Below, one piece after another: positions 7,661 through 16,738 of a stretch of DNA of 64,000 nucleotides. Position 1 is the stretch's first letter; every line of letters begins with the position of its first letter. The DNA is taken from NCBI GenBank assembly GCA_902495075.1, contig CABUVO010000016.1:29353-93352 (forward strand), in the 5' to 3' direction. Source of the DNA: an uncultured Porphyromonadaceae bacterium (GTDB lineage Bacteria; Bacteroidota; Bacteroidia; Bacteroidales; Muribaculaceae). A program made the translations under genes and the position numbers. The notes under the pieces were generated by a model, which was not told the DNA's origin, made no database searches, and saw only the letters and a list, made by a program, of their open reading frames with translations.

Positions 7661-10258
7661 ATGAATTTTAACAATTTCACTATCAAATCGCAGGAGGTTG
7701 TTCAAAAGGCTATTGATTTTACAAAGCAGTCAGGACAACAACAGATTGAACCGGTGCATTTGTTGAAAGCCATCATCTCCGAAAGCGAAACTATAGTCAA
7801 CTTTATCTTCCAGAAATTAGGAGCCAATCTGAATGGCGTCAAGATGGGTGTGGATCAGGCTATAGCAGCACTTCCCAAGGTGAGTGGCGGGGATGTGATG
7901 TTAAGCCGGGAATCTAACGATGCGCTTCAGAAATCGGTAGATTTCTCCAAATCTATGGGCGATGAGTATGTTTCTGTAGAGGCAATGCTTATGGGAATCC
8001 TCAAAACCAAGTGCAAAGCTTCTCAGATACTGAAAGATAATGGCGTAACAGAGGATGGCATGAAAGCAGCCATCACTGAATTGCGCAAAGGTAACACTGT
8101 TAAAGACCAAAGTGCGGAAGAATCATATCAAGCTCTCAGCAAATATGCCATCAACCTTAATGATCGTGCCCGCAACGGCAAACTTGATCCGGTGATCGGT
8201 CGTGATGAAGAGATTCGAAGAGTGCTTCAGATATTGTCACGACGTACAAAAAACAACCCGATGCTGGTTGGTGAACCGGGAACCGGTAAAACCGCAATCG
8301 CAGAGGGTCTCGCAATGCGAATAGTTCGCGGAGACGTACCAGAGAATCTGAAATCAAAACAGATTTTCTCTCTTGATATGGGTGCACTCGTGGCAGGTGC
8401 AAAATATAAAGGTGAATTTGAGGAACGTTTGAAAGCCATCGTCAATGAAGTTACACAAAGTGACGGAGAGATCATCCTCTTCATTGATGAGATACACACT
8501 CTCGTAGGCGCCGGCAAGGGTGAAGGCGCGATGGATGCCGCCAATATTCTTAAACCAGCCTTGGCTCGTGGTGAGTTACGATCGATCGGAGCCACAACTC
8601 TTGATGAATATCAGAAGTACTTCGAGAAAGATAAGGCTCTGGAACGCCGCTTCCAGAAAGTTATGGTTGATGAACCTGATGAAATGTCTGCAATTTCCAT
8701 CCTCCGCGGACTTAAGGAGAGATATGAAAATCATCATAAGGTTCGTATTAAAGACGAAGCAATCATTGCGGCTGTGCAGCTCAGCGTGCGTTACATCACA
8801 GACCGCTTCCTTCCTGATAAAGCAATCGACCTTATAGATGAAGCTGCATCCAAGCTGCGTCTCGAAATGGACTCCCAGCCACAAGCTCTTGATGAAGCAT
8901 CGCGTAAGATCAAACAGCTTGAAATCGAACGCGAGGCGATCAAACGGGAGAATGACACATATAAGCTGAAAGAGATTGATGAAGATCTCGCTAACCTCCG
9001 CGATACGGAGAAATCGCTTCGCGCAAAATGGAAAGCCGAGAAAAATGAGATCAATAAGATCCAGCAGAATAAAATCGATATCGAACAGCTGAATTACGAA
9101 GCTGATCGCGCCGAGCGTGAAGGTGATTATGCCAAAGTGGCTGAAATCCGTTATTCCCGAATCAAACAGAAGGAAGACGAAAATAAGGAGATACAGAAGA
9201 AACTAAAAGAACTCCAGGGTGAAGGAGCTATGATCAAGGAAGAGGTTGATTCTGAAGACATCGCCGAAGTTGTGAGCAGATGGACCGGAATTCCTGTCAA
9301 AAAGATGGCTCAAAGTGAGAAGGAGAAACTACTCCATCTTGAAGAGGAACTTCACAAGAGAGTTGTCGGTCAAGAGGATGCGATTCGCGCCGTGTCGGAT
9401 GCCGTGCGTCGTTCACGCGCTGGTCTTAACGATCCGCGCCGCCCTATCGGATCATTTATCTTCTTGGGAACTACCGGTGTCGGAAAAACGGAGCTTGCCA
9501 AAGCGCTTGCCGAATATCTTTTCGACGACGAAGATATGATGACACGTATCGATATGTCGGAATACATGGAGAAACATTCTGTCTCCCGTCTTGTCGGAGC
9601 GCCTCCGGGATATGTGGGTTATGAGGAAGGCGGCCAGCTCACCGAAGCTGTCAGACGCAAACCATATAGCGTTGTGCTCTTTGATGAGATCGAGAAAGCG
9701 AATCCGGATGTATTCAACATTCTTCTGCAGGTGCTTGATGATGGTCGCCTCACCGACAACAAAGGTCGTTTCATCAACTTCAAGAACACCATAATTATCA
9801 TGACGTCCAACATGGGTTCTGATATTATCCGTCAGAATTTCCAGGGATTTGCAGAGAAGAAGGAGGATGAGAAAGAAGAGATAATCTCCACTACCAAGCA
9901 GGATGTCATGGACAGACTCAAACAGATTATCCGTCCTGAATTCCTCAACCGTATCGATGAGACCGTGATGTTCACGCCTCTTGACAAGAAAGAGATCCTT
10001 GAAATCGTTGACTTGCAAGTCAAGAGCGTCAAGAAGATGCTCGCATCCAACGGCATCACCCTCGATGTCACAAAAGAAGCACTCGATCTGCTTGCAGATG
10101 ATGGTTACGATCCTGAGTTTGGTGCTCGCCCCGTGAAGAGAACTATTCAGAGAATGGTGCTCAACCAACTGTCGAAAGATATCCTCGCACAAAAGGTTGA
10201 CCGCGAGCATCCGATCATAATAGACCGCAGTGGCGATGAACTTGTATTCAAAAACTGA
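7661..10258 (+). CDS. clpB: ClpB disaggregase chaperone
   Basis: Hexameric AAA+ protein that, with DnaK, rescues aggregated proteins after stress. An N-terminal substrate-binding domain (about 1-150) is followed by the first AAA module with Walker A GEPGTGKTA near 204. A charged coiled-coil middle domain spans about 405-525, and the second AAA module has Walker A GTTGVGKTE near 602. Pore and Walker B regions (LFIDEIHTLVGAG, VLFDEIEKA) are intact. At 865 aa it is full length. It has its own hairpin after the stop codon. Confidence 0.96.
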   Translation: MNFNNFTIKSQEVVQKAIDFTKQSGQQQIEPVHLLKAIISESETIVNFIFQKLGANLNGVKMGVDQAIAALPKVSGGDVMLSRESNDALQKSVDFSKSMGDEYVSVEAMLMGILKTKCKASQILKDNGVTEDGMKAAITELRKGNTVKDQSAEESYQALSKYAINLNDRARNGKLDPVIGRDEEIRRVLQILSRRTKNNPMLVGEPGTGKTAIAEGLAMRIVRGDVPENLKSKQIFSLDMGALVAGAKYKGEFEERLKAIVNEVTQSDGEIILFIDEIHTLVGAGKGEGAMDAANILKPALARGELRSIGATTLDEYQKYFEKDKALERRFQKVMVDEPDEMSAISILRGLKERYENHHKVRIKDEAIIAAVQLSVRYITDRFLPDKAIDLIDEAASKLRLEMDSQPQALDEASRKIKQLEIEREAIKRENDTYKLKEIDEDLANLRDTEKSLRAKWKAEKNEINKIQQNKIDIEQLNYEADRAEREGDYAKVAEIRYSRIKQKEDENKEIQKKLKELQGEGAMIKEEVDSEDIAEVVSRWTGIPVKKMAQSEKEKLLHLEEELHKRVVGQEDAIRAVSDAVRRSRAGLNDPRRPIGSFIFLGTTGVGKTELAKALAEYLFDDEDMMTRIDMSEYMEKHSVSRLVGAPPGYVGYEEGGQLTEAVRRKPYSVVLFDEIEKANPDVFNILLQVLDDGRLTDNKGRFINFKNTIIIMTSNMGSDIIRQNFQGFAEKKEDEKEEIISTTKQDVMDRLKQIIRPEFLNRIDETVMFTPLDKKEILEIVDLQVKSVKKMLASNGITLDVTKEALDLLADDGYDPEFGARPVKRTIQRMVLNQLSKDILAQKVDREHPIIIDRSGDELVFKN

Positions 10259-10264
10259 TATTGA

Positions 10265-10294
10265 TTTGACCGGAATTCATTGATTCCGGTCAAA
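10265..10294 (+). terminator. Hairpin after clpB
   Basis: TTTGACCGGAAT (10265-10276) and ATTCCGGTCAAA (10283-10294) form a perfect 12-bp stem with a 6-nt loop, 6 bp after the clpB stop. The T tract downstream is weak. Confidence 0.55.
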
Positions 10295-10343
10295 CATATT
10301 TGTTATCAAACGTGTTTTAATATAAACAATATAATTTAGTATT

Positions 10344-10640
10344 ATGGATAAATTTGATGATATCATAAAATCAGAAAAACCCGTTTTAATTGATTTCTTC
10401 GCAACTTGGTGCGGACCATGCAAAATGATGCATCCCGTGCTTGAGGAATTACACGATAAAGTTGGGGAAAAGGCAAGGATCATAAAAATAGACATTGACA
10501 AAAACCAGGAACTTTCCGCTATATACAATGTCCGTTCTGTGCCGACACTGATGATTTTCCAGAACGGAGAACTCAAATGGCGCACATCCGGTGTGCAATC
10601 GGTACAGACACTTGAACAAGAACTTGAGAAATATTATTAG
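10344..10640 (+). CDS. trxA: Thioredoxin
   Basis: A small cytoplasmic thiol-disulfide oxidoreductase of 98 aa. The active site WCGPC is at 22-26 and the cis-proline loop RSVPTLMIF is present. There is no signal peptide, so it is a cytoplasmic rather than a periplasmic member of the fold. A terminator hairpin follows at 10667. Confidence 0.92.
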   Translation: MDKFDDIIKSEKPVLIDFFATWCGPCKMMHPVLEELHDKVGEKARIIKIDIDKNQELSAIYNVRSVPTLMIFQNGELKWRTSGVQSVQTLEQELEKYY

Positions 10641-10666
10641 ACCGAAACCTTAAAAATTTTCATAGC

Positions 10667-10699
10667 AGAGGCATCACATTCGCGGTGCCTCTTCGTTTT
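10667..10699 (+). terminator. Terminator after trxA
   Basis: AGAGGCATC (10667-10675) pairs with GGTGCCTCT (10684-10692) over 9 positions with one G-U pair, followed by TCGTTTT. It lies just before the ATG at 10706 and overlaps the in-frame GTG at 10685, which speaks against GTG as the start of the next gene. Confidence 0.65.
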
Positions 10700-10705
10700 A
10701 ATGGT

Positions 10706-11470
10706 ATGAGAAATTTATTGTACATATTTATATTGTTATCAACAGCACTCACTCCAGCTAAGGTGATTGCCAAAGGTTTCACTAATGAGAATCTTCACTA
10801 CGTCATAACATATAAATGGGGACTCATCCATAAGGATGCCGGGGACGCAACGCTGTCGCTACGCAACAACGGAACGAACTATGATCTGATGCTCGCTGCG
10901 AAGACCAAACCGTGGGCTGACAGATTCTATCAAGTGCGAGACACGCTTCTTGGCTCGATACGAATTAAGGATATGAAAGCACTGTCATATTCAAAAATAG
11001 CCCATGAAAAAGGGAAATACGGGAAAGATGTCATAACATACTCATATTCGGGGAATAAAGCAACCGGATTCTGCAAACGCTACAAAAGGAATAAAGATGG
11101 CAAAATATCAGAATCCGAAAAAACGCTGCATGCAACCGGACCGGTCTATGATATGCTTTCTGTCTTCTATTACTTAAGGCTAATAAATTATGACGACCTC
11201 CAGAAAGGACGTGTAATAAAGGCAACCGTTTTTTCAGGTTCGAAAGCTGAGACAATTACGATAAAGTCTCTTGGCAAAGAGATGATAAAACTTCGCGATA
11301 AAACCAAGCGCGAGGCATATCATATACAGTTTAATTTCACCACGGGAGGTCAGAAGAAATCAAGCGATGACATTGATACCTGGATCTCCACCGATTCCCA
11401 ACACATACCCCTCTACCTTGTCGGACAGCTTCCGGTGGGACAAGTACGAGTCTATTTTACCGGTCAATAG
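10706..11470 (+). CDS. Exported DUF3108-domain protein
   Basis: A 254-aa protein with an N-terminal signal peptide (MRNLLYIFILLSTALTPAKV, no lipobox Cys). The body matches the DUF3108 pattern: an early YVITYKWGLIHKDAGDATL strand, a central GPVYDMLSVFYYLR, and a C-terminal DDIDTWISTDSQHIPLYL. DUF3108 proteins are periplasmic or outer-membrane associated and of unknown function. The frame is open upstream to a GTG at 10685, but the ATG at 10706 starts exactly at the signal peptide and lies outside the trxA terminator. Confidence 0.75.
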   Translation: MRNLLYIFILLSTALTPAKVIAKGFTNENLHYVITYKWGLIHKDAGDATLSLRNNGTNYDLMLAAKTKPWADRFYQVRDTLLGSIRIKDMKALSYSKIAHEKGKYGKDVITYSYSGNKATGFCKRYKRNKDGKISESEKTLHATGPVYDMLSVFYYLRLINYDDLQKGRVIKATVFSGSKAETITIKSLGKEMIKLRDKTKREAYHIQFNFTTGGQKKSSDDIDTWISTDSQHIPLYLVGQLPVGQVRVYFTGQ

Positions 11471-11524
11471 TGATATCGTTAGCAAAGATTCCTGAAATTT
11501 CATAGGTTTAATTCAAACTTTTAT

Positions 11525-11532
11525 TATCTTTG
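11525..11532 (+). promoter_or_regulatory. -7 promoter box for glutamine synthetase
   Basis: TATCTTTG matches TAnnTTTG, 48 bp before the ATG at 11580. No good -33 TTTG at the usual distance. Confidence 0.45.
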
Positions 11533-11579
11533 CGTAATAAACTTAGAAGTTGTTTAAATCCTTAAATCAATAGACAACC

Positions 11580-13079
11580 ATGAACGCAAACATTACATTA
11601 TGCCCCAATCGAGTGGTGCAATACCTGGGAAAAGCTCCTGAAGAATTCCGCAAAGCGGATATAATACGCTTCATAAAGGAGAATGAAATCAAGATGGTTA
11701 ATTTCATGTATCCTGCGGATGACAACAGGCTCAAGACTCTCAATTTTGTGATTAATTCTGAAGAGTATCTTGACTCAATACTCACATTTGGAGAACGTGT
11801 GGATGGATCAAGTCTCTTCCCCTTCATCGAGGCAGGTAACAGTGACCTCTATGTGATTCCACGCTATTCTACAGCTTTTGTAGATCCATTTGCAGAAGTT
11901 CCGACACTGACAATGCTCGCTTCATTCTTCAATAAAGAGGGATACCCGCTCAAATCTTCTCCAGAATATACTCTTCAGAAAGCCTGCCAATCATTCCATG
12001 ATGTGACGGGAATGGATTTCTATGCAATGGGAGAATTGGAGTATTATGTGATCGCAGATGATACCACACTGTTTGAAGCCACCGACCAGAAAGGGTATCA
12101 TGAATCAGCGCCATTCGCTAAATTCAATGATTTCAGGATGGAATGCATGTCCCTTATCGCACAAGTCGGAGGTCAGATAAAATATGGACACAACGAAGTA
12201 GGCAATTTCACCATCGACGGCAAGATTTTCGAACAGAATGAAATCGAGTTTCTCCCCATCCCGGCGCGACTTGCGGCAGACAATCTTATGCTCGCAAAAT
12301 GGATAATCCGCACGCTTGCAATGAAGAAAGGTTACGATGTTACATTCGCTCCTAAGATTACCGAAGGTAAAGCCGGCAGCGGGCTCCACATTCACTTTAA
12401 AGTGATGAAAGATGGAAGGAATATGATGATTGAAAATGGAGAATTGAGCGACATCGCCAAGAAAGCCATTGTAGGTATTCTTGAGAATGCGGATGCCATT
12501 ACAGCAATGGGTAATAAAGTTCCTACCAGCTATTTCCGTCTTGTCCCCCATCAGGAAGCACCGACATCCATATGCTGGGGCGATAGGAACCGTTCGGTTC
12601 TTGTTCGCGTTCCTTTGGGATGGACAGGCAAAAACGATATGTGCTCACAGGTCAATCCTCTTGAACAACCTTCAACAACAGATCCGGAAAAGCAAACTGC
12701 CGAATTGCGCAGTGCAGACTGTTCAGCGGATGTTTACCAATTAATCGCAGCAATGGTTGTTGCAGCCCGAGAAGGTTTCGAAATGGAAAACGCACTGCAA
12801 AGAGCCGAAGAACTTTACGTAAGCGTAAATATCCATTCCGATGAGAACAAAGCGAAGTTGGCAGCACTGAAAGGTTTACCCGACAGTTGCGATGCATCGG
12901 CAAAGAAACTTTCTGAAAAACGAGAGGTCTTTGAAAAATACAATGTATTCTCACCCGAGATGATCTCCGGAATCATAAAAAAACTGGAATCATTCAAGGA
13001 TGCGTCGTTGCGTAAGGAGATTTCAGGAAACCGCAAGGCAATGCTTGACCTTGTAAAGAAATATTGGCACTGCGGCTAA
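11580..13079 (+). CDS. glnA: Glutamine synthetase (GlnA family)
   Basis: ATP-dependent ligation of ammonia to glutamate in the cytoplasm, the main entry of ammonium nitrogen. The N-terminal beta-grasp part (to about 110) is followed by the catalytic domain with GELEYYVI, the ATP/glutamate motif GSGLHIHFKV, VPTSYFRLVPHQEAP and the NRS-type segment GDRNRSVLVRVP. At 499 aa it is close to type I length and well short of the roughly 700-aa type III enzyme also common in Bacteroidetes. The usual C-terminal adenylylation loop was not recognized with confidence. Confidence 0.88.
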   Translation: MNANITLCPNRVVQYLGKAPEEFRKADIIRFIKENEIKMVNFMYPADDNRLKTLNFVINSEEYLDSILTFGERVDGSSLFPFIEAGNSDLYVIPRYSTAFVDPFAEVPTLTMLASFFNKEGYPLKSSPEYTLQKACQSFHDVTGMDFYAMGELEYYVIADDTTLFEATDQKGYHESAPFAKFNDFRMECMSLIAQVGGQIKYGHNEVGNFTIDGKIFEQNEIEFLPIPARLAADNLMLAKWIIRTLAMKKGYDVTFAPKITEGKAGSGLHIHFKVMKDGRNMMIENGELSDIAKKAIVGILENADAITAMGNKVPTSYFRLVPHQEAPTSICWGDRNRSVLVRVPLGWTGKNDMCSQVNPLEQPSTTDPEKQTAELRSADCSADVYQLIAAMVVAAREGFEMENALQRAEELYVSVNIHSDENKAKLAALKGLPDSCDASAKKLSEKREVFEKYNVFSPEMISGIIKKLESFKDASLRKEISGNRKAMLDLVKKYWHCG

Positions 13080-13090
13080 TATATAATCAG

Positions 13091-13120
13091 ACTTCAGCTT
13101 TACGATTGCATAAGTTGAAT
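13091..13120. repeat. REP-like hairpin element, copy 1
   Basis: An intergenic element between glnA and the thiF-like gene. TCAGCTT (13094-13100) pairs with AAGTTGA (13112-13118) with one G-U pair. It matches the element at 16425-16454 at about 25 of 30 positions. Confidence 0.5.
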
Positions 13121-13137
13121 AAAAACATTGAATAATA

Positions 13138-13848
13138 ATGACTGAAGAGGAAAAGATTAGATACGCAAGAATGATTGCCATTCCTGAAATTGGCATGAAA
13201 GGAGTGGAGAAACTAAAAAAATCTCATGTCTTCATCACCGGCTGCGGTGCCCTTGGGTCAGTAGTGGCAATGTATCTTGCAGGGGCAGGAGTCGGCAAAA
13301 TAACCATTGCCGATTTTGACACTATCGACATCTCCAATCTTCAGCGTCAGCTTTTCTATGCCACCTCTGATGCCGGCAAATCCAAGGCTCACACATTGGC
13401 AAAACGATTGTCAGCTTTGAATCCGGAGTGTAATATAGAATGTATCGATTCAATAATAACTGAAGCATCAGCACCGGCATTGTTTTCACAATGCGATTTC
13501 ATAATTGATGCTACAGATAACCCCGCATCCAAGTTCGTGACAGACAAGATCTGCCACGAACTTGGAAAACCTTGTTGCATCGGAGGAGTTGCAGGATTCA
13601 CAGGGCAAGTGATGAGCTGGAGTCCCGGACATGTCGGCTACTCCGATATATTTTGTCCGGAAGGAGTTGAGGGTGGATTCACTCCCTGTTCAATAGGTGG
13701 AGTGTTAGGACCGGCAGCAGGAGTTATCGCCTGTTGTCAGGCATCGGAAACAATAAAGCATCTCACCGATTCCGGCGAGATGCTTTTCGATAAAGTATTT
13801 TTTATAGACCTCCTTACTATGCAGACCCGCTTGATTGAGGTTGCATGA
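13138..13848 (+). CDS. ThiF/MoeB/HesA-family adenylyltransferase
   Basis: E1-like enzyme that adenylates the C-terminal glycine of a ThiS- or MoaD-type sulfur carrier. The nucleotide motif ITGCGALGSVVAMYLAGAG is at about 33-51, followed by DFDTIDISNLQRQ with the adenylation Asp and Arg, and DATDNPASK. A likely active-site Cys lies in GGFTPCSIGGVLGP. The paired CxxC zinc motifs of E. coli ThiF and MoeB are absent, as in HesA-type members. The window contains thiS and the rest of the thiamine cluster about 24 kb away but no other thiF, so this may serve ThiS. Its last 32 bp overlap the convergent MscS gene. Confidence 0.78.
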   Translation: MTEEEKIRYARMIAIPEIGMKGVEKLKKSHVFITGCGALGSVVAMYLAGAGVGKITIADFDTIDISNLQRQLFYATSDAGKSKAHTLAKRLSALNPECNIECIDSIITEASAPALFSQCDFIIDATDNPASKFVTDKICHELGKPCCIGGVAGFTGQVMSWSPGHVGYSDIFCPEGVEGGFTPCSIGGVLGPAAGVIACCQASETIKHLTDSGEMLFDKVFFIDLLTMQTRLIEVA

Positions 13849-14950
13849 AATCCTTGTCGAAATGCACATCCATCTGTGGGAAAGGGAATGAAAATCCATG
13901 CTTCGGCAATTCCGTGAAGAATCTTTCATTCATGTCAAAATACACTCCCCAATAATTGGATGAGTGAGTCCATGCCCTGACAACCAAATTTATGCTGCTA
14001 TCTGCCATCTCATTCAATCCGACAAATGGTGCGCGTTCCACCTTAACCGGAATCGCGGCATTCATTTCTATATCCTCTGTGAGTGATTGATGAATAACGT
14101 CCTTACGTTTCTTTAATCTTGGAGTTATCTTCTTCCACCATCGCCGCGGCTTCTCCTCCTCGTGGGCATCTTCAAGTTCAGGATGGTTCTTGAGCTCTTT
14201 CTTGAGAGCCTGCTCTTCCCGATACTCTATATCATCCTCAACGTATCTCTTCACTATTCGCGTGTCCTCATTTATCATTTTGAGAATAGTTTCTTTAGCC
14301 GCTGCAAGATCTGTATCATAAGACAAACATACGGTCCAGTCAACTCGACGATAACTCTCTAAAGAGAAATTGTTGATTGTTCCCGTTGATAGTCCGCCAT
14401 TCGGAATGATGATTGCTTTATTGTCAACTGTATTGATAATTGTATTAAAAAGCTGTATGGATTTTACAGTACCTGCATAACCTTGTGTCTCGATATAGTC
14501 TCCTACCTTATATGGCTTTAGAAGAAGAATCAGCACTCCTCCAGCAAAATTTTGCAATGTCCCGCTAAGTGCCATACCTATAGCGACACCGGCAGAAGCG
14601 AAGATTGCAAGAAAACTGCTTGTCTCGATTCCAAGAATTCCAATTATTGTGATGATAAGTATGAAATACAACACCATCTTTATAAGTGACAACACAAACG
14701 TAGTAAGCGAAGCATCCATTTTTCGTTTAGTCATCACATTGAGAGTCATCTTGTATAGCTTTCTTATTATGAAGCGTCCTACATAGAAAACGAGAATTGC
14801 TATAAGCAACTTAAATCCGAAACTTACAAGTCCGTTCGCTACCTTCTCAATAGCATCATCAAAACTCAATCCTTTCAATTCACTGAAAGCTTTTGCTCCC
14901 TCCTGCAGGTCCGGAGCAACCGGCATCTGTGGCAGTTCTGTCTGTATCAT
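13817..14950 (-). CDS. MscS-family mechanosensitive channel with a charged insertion
   Basis: Inner-membrane channel that opens on membrane tension in hypo-osmotic shock. Three hydrophobic segments lie at about 42-64, 84-106 and 110-140. The last carries the glycine/alanine pore-helix pattern SAGVAIGMALSGTLQNFAGG, then the beta-domain motif PYKVGDYIETQGYAGTV. In the cytoplasmic part, after IVKR at about 235, roughly 65 highly charged residues are inserted before the family motif APFVGLNEMADSSINL resumes near 307. The insertion is basic and Trp-containing (PRRWWKK). The 3' end overlaps the convergent thiF-like gene by 32 bp. Confidence 0.85.
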   Translation of the reverse strand: MIQTELPQMPVAPDLQEGAKAFSELKGLSFDDAIEKVANGLVSFGFKLLIAILVFYVGRFIIRKLYKMTLNVMTKRKMDASLTTFVLSLIKMVLYFILIITIIGILGIETSSFLAIFASAGVAIGMALSGTLQNFAGGVLILLLKPYKVGDYIETQGYAGTVKSIQLFNTIINTVDNKAIIIPNGGLSTGTINNFSLESYRRVDWTVCLSYDTDLAAAKETILKMINEDTRIVKRYVEDDIEYREEQALKKELKNHPELEDAHEEEKPRRWWKKITPRLKKRKDVIHQSLTEDIEMNAAIPVKVERAPFVGLNEMADSSINLVVRAWTHSSNYWGVYFDMNERFFTELPKHGFSFPFPQMDVHFDKDFMQPQSSGSA

Positions 14951-14993
14951 TGGTAATTCTATTTATTTCAATAATCAATCAATAATGAATTTT

Positions 14994-16259
14994 CTATTCT
15001 TTCATATTCCACACTCGACCATACCAGTCAAGTTTCCTGTAATAATCATCCCTCTGAGAATTCAAATCCTCAAAATTATGGATACTTAAACCTGAAAAAT
15101 TCTCTTTTACAATTGGTTTTGCCACGGGATAATTGAAATCCTTTTCTGAAGCTGCTGAAAAAACAACAAAATTATCCAGTGCTGATTTCAACCGTTCTTT
15201 AAGGATCTCTGTAGTCTCCTTAGAACTGGCATCTGAATTGGCATCGGCATACTCCCTAAGATATTGCCCGAAATCATAATATGGTGTTGATCTGAGACGC
15301 GAGTAATTTTGCAATCCTCCTTCTGAAGGTCTATTCTTTCCCGACATGAATATATTCCGGGCAGCCTCAGCCACATCCTCTATTCTGGACATGTCCATAA
15401 CTGCCACTGAAACCGATTCCGGAGTGCTTTTGCCTATGTAATATTCATATAAAGCCCGTGCTGCCCCAACTCTATCAGGTGAACTTCCGATAATTTTGGG
15501 GATTATCTTATCATAAGGAAGTCCCTCTGCCATAATTTCTGTAGGATAAGCCACAAATGTTTCACATTTATTCCTTAATTGATATGCCACCTCAATTCCA
15601 GACATATAACAGCAATCAAACCAAATCATATCAAACTTATGATCAGGAACCGCCTCTGCAAGCTGGTCGAGATCAAGATAATCCACGCGCACTCTAACCC
15701 CGTCTTCGTATACATATTCACCTCCGTATCCGTATACTTCCGGCAATGTAACAGATATATAATCCTCCTTTGGGGAATTTTCTGAAAAGGATTTCATTGG
15801 TGAATTAACTGGGTTATTAGAATACTTGTTCGGATTTACCCATCCTAATCCATGCCCCCAGAAAAATAGATTGGACTCAACATCAGGATAATAATCGAGA
15901 GCATCTTCAAGCACCTCTGATATTCTCTCCTTGCTTACAGAAAGAGTCGATTCATCGTATTGCTTTAGTAATGTAAACTCACATTTGCCATTTGAATTTC
16001 GCACTTCATATAAACCGGGACCATTCGAAGTATATTTATATACAAGCAGTTTATAGACATCAGCATCTATATTGCCCATAGCCTGCAGCATTTGGTTCTC
16101 GTTAGCCACAAGATCTGATGAAAGATTATTGTGATTGACTGCGTATATGATAATCATCTGCCTGACTTCTTTAGGCTGCGTATCCGGCTTGGGATCTTCC
16201 CTGCAACCATTCAACAAAAATGTCAGACACACCAGTAAAAGTAAATATAATTGTTTCAT
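14994..16259 (-). CDS. Clostripain-like (C11) cysteine peptidase lipoprotein
   Basis: Predicted secreted lipoprotein protease of peptidase family C11. A signal peptide ends in FLLNGC with Cys19 as the lipidated residue. The probable catalytic His lies in FFWGHGLGW near 135 and the catalytic Cys in WFDCCYMSGIEVAY near 216, in the spacing and context of the clostripain/caspase-like fold. At 421 aa it is typical of Bacteroidales members, some of which activate toxins or process surface proteins. The natural substrate is unknown. It is monocistronic, with a 479-bp noncoding region upstream. Confidence 0.83.
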   Translation of the reverse strand: MKQLYLLLLVCLTFLLNGCREDPKPDTQPKEVRQMIIIYAVNHNNLSSDLVANENQMLQAMGNIDADVYKLLVYKYTSNGPGLYEVRNSNGKCEFTLLKQYDESTLSVSKERISEVLEDALDYYPDVESNLFFWGHGLGWVNPNKYSNNPVNSPMKSFSENSPKEDYISVTLPEVYGYGGEYVYEDGVRVRVDYLDLDQLAEAVPDHKFDMIWFDCCYMSGIEVAYQLRNKCETFVAYPTEIMAEGLPYDKIIPKIIGSSPDRVGAARALYEYYIGKSTPESVSVAVMDMSRIEDVAEAARNIFMSGKNRPSEGGLQNYSRLRSTPYYDFGQYLREYADANSDASSKETTEILKERLKSALDNFVVFSAASEKDFNYPVAKPIVKENFSGLSIHNFEDLNSQRDDYYRKLDWYGRVWNMKE

Positions 16260-16424
16260 AATGTATTTATTCAGGAAAACATATAAAATAATTTAAGTTT
16301 CGCAAGCTTCAACTTAAAGTTTAGAAGTTAAAGAGTTTACCAGATGCGAATATGACTGAGTTTATATTTATTCCCATCAAACAAATAAACTCATAAACTG
16401 CGCATAGTGTGGTTAAACTAATAA

Positions 16425-16454
16425 ACTTCAACTTTACGCTTGCGAAAGTTGAGT
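16425..16454. repeat. REP-like hairpin element, copy 2
   Basis: TCAACTTT (16428-16435) and AAAGTTGA (16445-16452) form a perfect 8-bp stem around a 9-nt loop ACGCTTGCG. The element is similar in sequence and structure to 13091-13120. Confidence 0.5.
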
Positions 16455-16571
16455 CATACTTCCTGACTGCAAAATTAATATCTAAAATTCAATTTATCAG
16501 CCAAACGAACTAAATTTTCCTATTTTAACATATTTTATTCGTATCGAAATTGCAAATTTAATATTTTATGT

Positions 16572-16579
16572 TAATTTTG
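16572..16579 (+). promoter_or_regulatory. -7 promoter box for rprX
   Basis: TAATTTTG matches TAnnTTTG and would give a leader of about 150 nt before the ATG at 16739. No clear -33 TTTG. Confidence 0.4.
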
Positions 16580-16738
16580 CATTTAAATGTTAATAACAAT
16601 TAGGGAGAGATGAGCCCTTAGGTGTGTGCTAACTTTTAACTTAGGTTAGAATAAAAATTTCCAAGAGCACATTTAGCTTATTCGTGTTAAAAGTAAACAT
16701 ACTCTTAAACCCCAAGCGTTATTTTTTGTTAATAAAGT

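Larger units (their letters stand above)
16260..16738. other. 479-bp noncoding region between the C11 peptidase and rprX
   Basis: AT-rich divergent spacer. It contains the REP-like hairpin at 16425-16454, a degenerate partial copy in opposite orientation near 16296-16319 (TTTCGCAAGC at 16298 is the exact complement of GCTTGCGAAA at 16438), and a -7 promoter box at 16572 facing rprX. The roughly 150-nt rprX leader has only short weak hairpins. No open reading frame of note was seen. Confidence 0.6.

Noticed and set aside
9452..10210. A 252-codon minus-strand frame within clpB
   Set aside because: Antisense shadow of the highly conserved second AAA module of ClpB.
16600..16738. A possible small RNA in the rprX leader
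   Set aside because: Only short 4-5-bp hairpins were seen, and no terminator or conserved copy.
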